64,000 bases of DNA from Dyadobacter sp. 676. GTDB taxonomy: Bacteria > Bacteroidota > Bacteroidia > Cytophagales > Spirosomataceae. The notes under the pieces were generated by a model, which saw only the letters and a program-made list of their open reading frames with translations, was not told the origin of the DNA and did not search any database. The stretch covers positions 5,315,001 through 5,379,000 of the forward strand of contig NZ_CP159289.1 of the NCBI RefSeq assembly GCF_040448675.1, given 5' to 3'. Each line of letters opens with the position of its first letter. The stretch's first letter is position 1. The translations under genes were made by a program, and so were the position numbers. Shown here one piece after another: positions 58,787 to 64,000 of this stretch.

Positions 58787-58823
58787 TACAATTGGTATCA
58801 TTAGTTTGTTACAATTAGTATCA
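58787..58823. promoter_or_regulatory. Paired operator candidates between the repressor and imuA
   Basis: TACAATTGGTATCA (58787-58800) and TACAATTAGTATCA (58810-58823) differ at one base and are 23 bp apart. The first is 11 nt before the repressor start and the second 24 nt before the imuA start. They are the best candidates for sites of the LexA-like protein. Confidence 0.7.
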
Positions 58824-58847
58824 AAGTTAAAGTAAAATTGTGATGCG

Positions 58848-59591
58848 ATGGAAACTGCGAAGAAAAAAAATGAGCTGATTGCCAAGCTGCGGAGTGAGAT
58901 TCTTTCGCTGCAAGGTTTCCGCCCACCTTCACCAGGGGGCAGCCATACCAATTTAGGCTTAGGTCCGATCGAAAAGGCTTTCCCGGGCGGTGTTTTTCCA
59001 ACCGGCGCAATCCACGAATTCATCAGCAGTCTGCCAGAAGAGTCGGCGGCTACTACCGGCTTTATGGCGGCATTGGCTGGTCGGCTCATGAAAACAGACG
59101 GCATGTGCGCCTGGATCGGCACCAAACGAAACGTCTTCCCTCTAGGGCTTTCTCCGTTTGGCGTAGCCGCCGACAGGATCATCTTTGTTGACCTCAAAAG
59201 GGACCGCGATCTGTTGTGGGCGCTTGAAGAAGCCCTAAAATGCGACGCACTTTCTGTGGTGGTTGGCCAGATAAAAGAGTTGAACCTCACCGAATCACGC
59301 CGCCTTCAGCTGGCTGTGGAAGAAAGCCGGGTCACCGGACTCATCCATAGAGCTAACCCACGTATAGCCACCGCCGTTGCAGCGGCCTGCAGGTGGCAGA
59401 TAAAACCGGTACCCGCGAAGCCCGTGGGTGGACAGCTCCCCGGTGTTGGTTATGCCACCTGGGATGTTTCCGTCCTCAAAATCCGCAACGGCGAACCGGG
59501 CAGATGGCGCATCAATTGGGCAGAAGACCATTTTGAGCATATAACCGAAACACAGCAAGTTTCTCAGGAACACCTACTACAAGTCGGATAG
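58848..59591 (+). CDS. imuA: ImuA (RecA-like mutasome accessory protein)
   Basis: A 247-residue protein with a RecA/SulA-like fold. GLGPIEKAFPGGVFPTGAIHEFI is the family's N-terminal strand, MCAWIGTKRNVFPLGLSPFGVAADRIIFVD the central block and VVVGQIKELNLTESRRLQLAVEES the following helix. The Walker A loop is degenerate (PEESAATTG), as expected for ImuA. It brings RecA-type function to damage-induced translesion synthesis. It is the first gene of imuA-imuB-dnaE2; 2 nt separate it from imuB. Confidence 0.92.
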   Translation: METAKKKNELIAKLRSEILSLQGFRPPSPGGSHTNLGLGPIEKAFPGGVFPTGAIHEFISSLPEESAATTGFMAALAGRLMKTDGMCAWIGTKRNVFPLGLSPFGVAADRIIFVDLKRDRDLLWALEEALKCDALSVVVGQIKELNLTESRRLQLAVEESRVTGLIHRANPRIATAVAAACRWQIKPVPAKPVGGQLPGVGYATWDVSVLKIRNGEPGRWRINWAEDHFEHITETQQVSQEHLLQVG

Positions 59592-59593
59592 AG

Positions 59594-61094
59594 ATGAAAC
59601 GGTATGTGGCCATATGGTTCCGGCATCTGCTTACAGATCGCGAGCTGCTCAGAAGGCCCGAGCTTGCGGGAGAGCCGTTTGTGCTCGCTGCCAAGCAGAG
59701 GGGACGCATGATCGTGATGGCTTCCAGCAGTATCGCCGAGAAGGCGGGGGTAGTAACTGGCATGGTGGTCGCCGATGCGCGTGCCGTGCTTCCGAAATTA
59801 ATAGTAATTGACTATGATCCTTCGATTGAACAGAGCCTTCTGACAACGATTGCCGAATGGGCGATCCGTTACACGCCGCTTGTGGCATTGGACCTGCCCG
59901 ACGGGCTGATCCTGGATGCGACCGGTTGTGCGCATCTATGGGGAGGCGAAACGCCATACCTAAAAGACATCATGGGCCGCCTGAAAACGTCTGGCTATGA
60001 TGTACGCGCCGCGATGGCCGACACGATCGGAGCTGCATGGGCTATGTCCCGGTTTAGCCGGGCTTTCCCTATTATCGCTCCCGGCGGACAAATGGAGGCT
60101 ATTATGCCACTGCCGCCCAATGCGCTCAGGCTACCGGGTGAAGTCGTAGAGAAGTTGCATAAGTTGGGCCTGTATCAAATTAAAAGCTTCATTTCAATGC
60201 CACGGCCGGTGCTCAGGCGCAGGTTTGGGCAAATCATGCTTGATCAATTAGGAAAAGCGCTTGGCCATGTCCATCAAGGATTTATGCCCGTACAGCCTCT
60301 TGAACCTTTCCAGGAGCGCCTACCAAGCATGGAACCGATCCGCACGGCAACGGGCATCGAGATAGCTCTCCAAAAGCTGCTTGAAAAGATGTGCACCAGG
60401 CTTGCAGCCGAGGATAAAGGACTTCGGCAGGCCATTTTAAAATGTTACCGCTTAGATGGCGAAATCAGGCAGGTCGAGATTGGAACCAGCGGCCCTTCGT
60501 GCAGTACAGCTCACCTGTACAAGCTGTTTGAACTTAAAATTCCAACTATTGAGCCGGCGCTAGGTATAGAGCTATTCGTACTCGATGCCCCGGTGGTCGA
60601 GCCCATGCCAGCAGCCCAGGAAGCACTATGGAACCTGAGCAGCGGCAATAAAAAAGGTGGCTATCGCCGAACTGCTGGACCGCCTGGCAGCCCGGGCCGG
60701 CAGCGAGGTGATACACCGGTATCTTCCGGCAGAACATCACTGGCCGGAGCGCTCAATAGTGGAAGCCTCATCTCTTGAAGACCATCCGCAAACTTATTGG
60801 CGCACAGACCAGCCAAGGCCTGTTGAGCTTTTGGCCAACCCCGAACGAATTGAGGTGAGTGCGCCAGTGCCGGATTATCCGCCTATGGTTTTCCGCTACA
60901 AGGGCACGGTGCACAAGGTAAAGCGAGCCGATGGCCCTGACCGCATTGAACAAGAATGGTGGCTTTCCGACGGATTGCACCGCGACTATTACCTGGTTGA
61001 AGATGAAAACGGAAACCGTTACTGGATATTCCGCCTGGGGCATTATGGAGATGATCATAATCCTGATTGGTTCCTCCACGGCTTCTTCGCTTAA
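59594..61094 (+). pseudogene. imuB: ImuB (inactive Y-family polymerase), frameshifted at A6
   Basis: A 499-residue protein. The Y-family core is present but lacks the catalytic acidic residues: MKRYVAIWFRHLL replaces the D-x-D strand, and LILDATGCAHLWGGE lacks the SIDE motif, as in true ImuB. A beta-clamp-type peptide QEALWNL lies at ~345. Right after it, the A6 at 60650-60655 is one too long; with five A the reading is SSGNKKVAIAELLDRLAARAG and continues to FLHGFFA at 61094. It bridges DnaE2, ImuA and the clamp. The break would remove the C-terminal DnaE2-binding part. Confidence 0.88.
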
Positions 61095-61106
61095 AAAGTA
61101 TTTGCA

Positions 61107-64000
61107 ATGAGATACACTGAACTACAAGTGACCACCAATTTTAGCTTTCTTAGGGGCGGCTCGCATCCTGAGGAACTGGTCGAGCAGGCTGGTCTGTTGG
61201 GTTACGATAAAATTGCTATAACAGACCGCAACACACTCGCTGGAATCGTTCGGGCACATGCTGCCGCCCGTGACACCAAATTACAGATCATCCCGGCGGC
61301 TCGCCTGGACCTGATGGACGGCCCCAGTTTACTGGCATATCCGACAGATAAAGAAGCCTATACTCGCTTGTCAGCCCTGCTCTCCAAAGGGAACCTGAGG
61401 ACGGAGAAAGGAAAATGTGAGTTGTACAGGCGTGATGTTTATGAGCATGCCCAGGGTATGAAATTCGTTGCAGTTTCACCGGATTGCCTCTCGTCAGGCT
61501 ATAAATTTGAACCGGGATTTGAGACTGCGCTGAAGGATTATCGCTCCGAACTCGGCCAGGACCTGTACCTTTCAGCGTGCCGCTCGTACCTGGGAACCGA
61601 TCACAAAAAGCTGTTCAGGATCTCAGAGCTATGTGAAAAGCTTGGCATCCCCATGATCGCAACTAATGATGTCTACTACCATCACCCCGAGCGCCGCCAG
61701 CTGCAGGATGTTGTGACGTGCATCCGCGAAAAGTGCACGATATACGATGCAGGCTTCCGCCTTCATCAAAATGCTGAGCGCTATCTAAAAGACCAGGCGG
61801 AGATGCTACGCTTATTCCGTAATTACCCGGACGCGATCCGGCGTACGCAGGAAATAGCCGAAGCATGCACTTTTTCCTTGGATAGCCTGAAATATGTCTA
61901 CCCGGAAGAGATTACGAGCGAAGGCCGCACGCCGCTGGAAGAACTTACCTTTTTGGCCTGGAAAGGAGCACGCGACTTCTATGGCGAGCCGTTACCTGAA
62001 AAGGTGGTAAACGCCATCAACCATGAATTACGGTTTGTCGAGGAAATGGACTATTCAGCGTATTTTCTAACAGTATATGATATTGTCCGTTTCGCCCGCG
62101 AGCGCGGCATCCTTTGCCAGGGACGCGGATCGGCCGCGAATTCCACCGTATGCTTCTGTCTGGGAATTACTAGTGTCGATCCAACGAAGTTCGATTTGCT
62201 CTTTGAGCGGTTTATATCTTCGGCTCGAAATGAACCACCGGACATAGACGTGGATTTTGAGCATGAGCGGCGCGAGGAAGTCATTCAATACATCTATGAG
62301 AAGTATGGTCGCGACCGCTCGGCTATTGTGGCTACTGTTACGCAGCTACACCAGAAAGGAGCCATCCGCGACGTCGCAAAGGTAATGGGGATGTCAGTGG
62401 ATGCTATTAACAAGCTTTCCAGCTCCATTTGGGAGTTTACCGATGAATGGTTTGAGGGTAAGCGGATTTCAGATCAGGGTTTTAATGCAGACGATCCTCA
62501 TTTAATTAAAACTCTTGATTTAACCCGTCAGTTCATGGGCTTTCCTCGGCAGCTTGGCCAGCATACAGGTGGCTTTGTGATCACCCAAGGAAAGATTACG
62601 GACCTTTGCCCGATCCTGAATGCCCGAATGCCGGGCCGCACAAACATCGAATGGAACAAAGATGACATTGATGCGCTTGGCTTTCTCAAAATTGATGTGC
62701 TTGCCCTGGGTATGCTCACCTGTATCCGCAAAGCGTTCGACCTTGCTAAGTTGCATTACGGGCTCAATCTCACGCTGGCCAATATCCCGCAGGACGACCC
62801 GGCAGTCTATGAAATGATCGGCCATGCCGACACTATCGGCGTGTTCCAGATTGAGAGCCGTGCACAACAATCAATGCTACCACGGCTAAAGCCAAAGGAC
62901 TTTTATGACCTGGTCATAGAAGTAGCGATCGTGCGGCCTGGACCGATCCAGGGTGATATGGTGCATCCCTATTTGCGACGCCGGAACGGCGAGGAGCCTG
63001 TCGAATTTCCTTCCAAGGAGCTGGAAGACATTTTGGGAAGGACGCTTGGGGTACCACTGTTTCAAGAACAGGCAATGAAAATTGCGATTGTAGCCGCAGG
63101 TTTTACTCCTACAGAGGCAGACAAGTTGCGCCGCAGCATGGCAACTTTCAAACTTAGCGGTATGGTCACCCAATTTGAAAAAAATTGGTTGACGGCATGA
63201 CCGGTCGCGGTTATACGGAAGAGTACGCAAGGCGTATTTTTAAGCAACTAGAAGGCTTTGGCAGTTACGGCTTCCCGGAAAGCCATGCGGCCAGCTTCGC
63301 CTTACTGGTCTATGTTTCCTGTTGGCTCAAATACTATTACCCGGATGTGTTTTGCGCTGCTCTGCTCAACAGCCAGCCCATGGGATTTTATCAGCCGGCG
63401 CAGATAGTTGGCGATGCGCGAAACCACGGGGTTGTTGTTCGCCCGGTAGATGTAAACCTTTCCTATTGGGACAACACCCTTGAAGAGCAGGATGGCAAAT
63501 ACCGCGCAGTGCGCCTGGGATTTCGCCAAATAAAAGGTATCCGTCAGGAGGACATGGAACTGCTGGTGAGTGGAAGAGTAACACCTTATAAAGCCATTCA
63601 TCACATAAGGGATGCCGGTGTGTCGCAGGCGGCATTGGAAAGACTCGCGGATGCCGACGCCTTTCGCTCAATGGGCATGGATCGCAGGAAAGCTATGTGG
63701 GAAGCCACCGCACTTTCTGATCGTCCGATGGGCATATTTACCGGCCATCAATCAGCAAGCGATTTCGAAGAGCCTGTTTCGCTTCCCAAATTGTCTTTGT
63801 CAGAGCACGTCGTTCAGGACTACGCTTCTATTGCTCTGTCGCTTAAGGCACATCCCGTGAGCTTTGTCCGCCAGCAGCTTACCGCAAACTTTGTCACTTG
63901 CAACAGCGATCTTTCTAAGTTTAAGGATGGTATGATCATCAGAGTGGCTGGTCTTGTCCTGGTACGCCAAAGGCCGGGCACCGCAGGTGGCGTATGCTTC
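61107..64000 (+). pseudogene. dnaE2: Error-prone DNA polymerase DnaE2 (ImuC), frameshifted at A7 and cut by window end
   Basis: A C-family polymerase alpha-subunit homologue. It begins MRYTELQVTTNFSFLRGGSHPEELVE (PHP domain). The palm catalytic Asp residues are in PPDIDVDFEHERREEV and KIDVLALGML. At 63178-63184 the run of seven A is one short; with eight, the frame continues QFEKKLVDGMTGRGYTEEYARRIF and is open to the window edge, with the OB region (VIRVAGLVLVRQRPGTAGGV-like) at the end. It performs damage-induced mutagenic synthesis with ImuA and ImuB. It begins 12 nt after imuB. The gene continues past 64,000. Confidence 0.92.

Noticed and set aside
63178..63184. Programmed ribosomal frameshift in dnaE2
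   Set aside because: No stimulatory hairpin or Shine-Dalgarno-like spacer is evident, and such shifting is not known for DnaE2; the same kind of break occurs in many genes here.
1..64000. CRISPR arrays, rRNA genes, complete insertion sequences
   Set aside because: No regularly spaced repeats, no rRNA sequence and no intact transposase with terminal inverted repeats were seen.

Overview
The window looks like chromosome of a Bacteroidota bacterium, most likely a Cytophagales member close to Dyadobacter or Spirosoma. The evidence is the planctomycete-type cytochrome/DUF1501 gene pairs, DUF1800+DUF1501, a type IX secretion C-terminal signal in a degraded subtilase, a TTG/TAnnTTTG promoter in front of a tRNA, and start codons mostly without a Shine-Dalgarno sequence. 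The genus is inference from gene content only.

Region 1 (1-40,160) is dense, mostly intact host sequence. It opens with secreted or lipid-anchored proteins: DUF1800/DUF1501, a DUF885 peptidase, a PSCyt1-DUF1549-DUF1553 lipoprotein with its DUF1501 partner, and a membrane cytochrome-domain protein. Carbohydrate-type enzymes follow: a cellobiose 2-epimerase-like protein, a PQQ-type sugar dehydrogenase, a cyclase and a DUF1080 hydrolase. Next come divergent S9 and M1 peptidases, an AraC regulator with a siderophore-interacting flavoprotein, methionine aminopeptidase, a VOC protein with an AraC regulator, a methyltransferase, NADAR and DinB proteins, a HAD phosphatase and a RelE-type toxin-antitoxin pair. 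The region ends with envelope proteins, an HtrA protease, a two-component system, a lipase-like hydrolase, an M19 dipeptidase, glgB and a Nudix hydrolase.

Region 2 (40,161-53,501) is accessory. It begins at tRNA-Arg(CCG). Two related serine recombinases flank a protein joining an AbiEi-like N-terminal region to a Fic domain. After them lie gene remnants: an HlyD piece, an exonuclease III 5' piece joined to a broken T9SS subtilase, and a DJ-1/PfpI piece. More intact genes are mixed in: a carotenoid-desaturase-like flavoprotein, a lipoprotein with a papain-like His/Cys pattern plus a small membrane partner, and a Crp/Fnr regulator.

Region 3 (53,504-64,000) is a DNA-repair island. An Fpg/Nei-like glycosylase, a DUF3606 protein, a LigD-type ligase-polymerase and a HicB-like protein form one leftward group. 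A LexA/S24-type repressor and an AlkB-like dioxygenase form a coupled leftward pair. Divergent from the repressor is the imuA-imuB-dnaE2 translesion mutasome. Two near-identical 14-bp direct repeats lie in the short divergent promoter region, so the repressor probably controls itself, AlkB and the mutasome.

A feature of the whole window is repeated one-base frameshifts in genes whose two halves otherwise read perfectly, mostly in short homopolymers (G6, C6, T7, G7, A6, A7). They occur in both core and accessory genes. Sequencing or assembly error is the simplest explanation, although real decay is also evident between about 45 and 53 kb.
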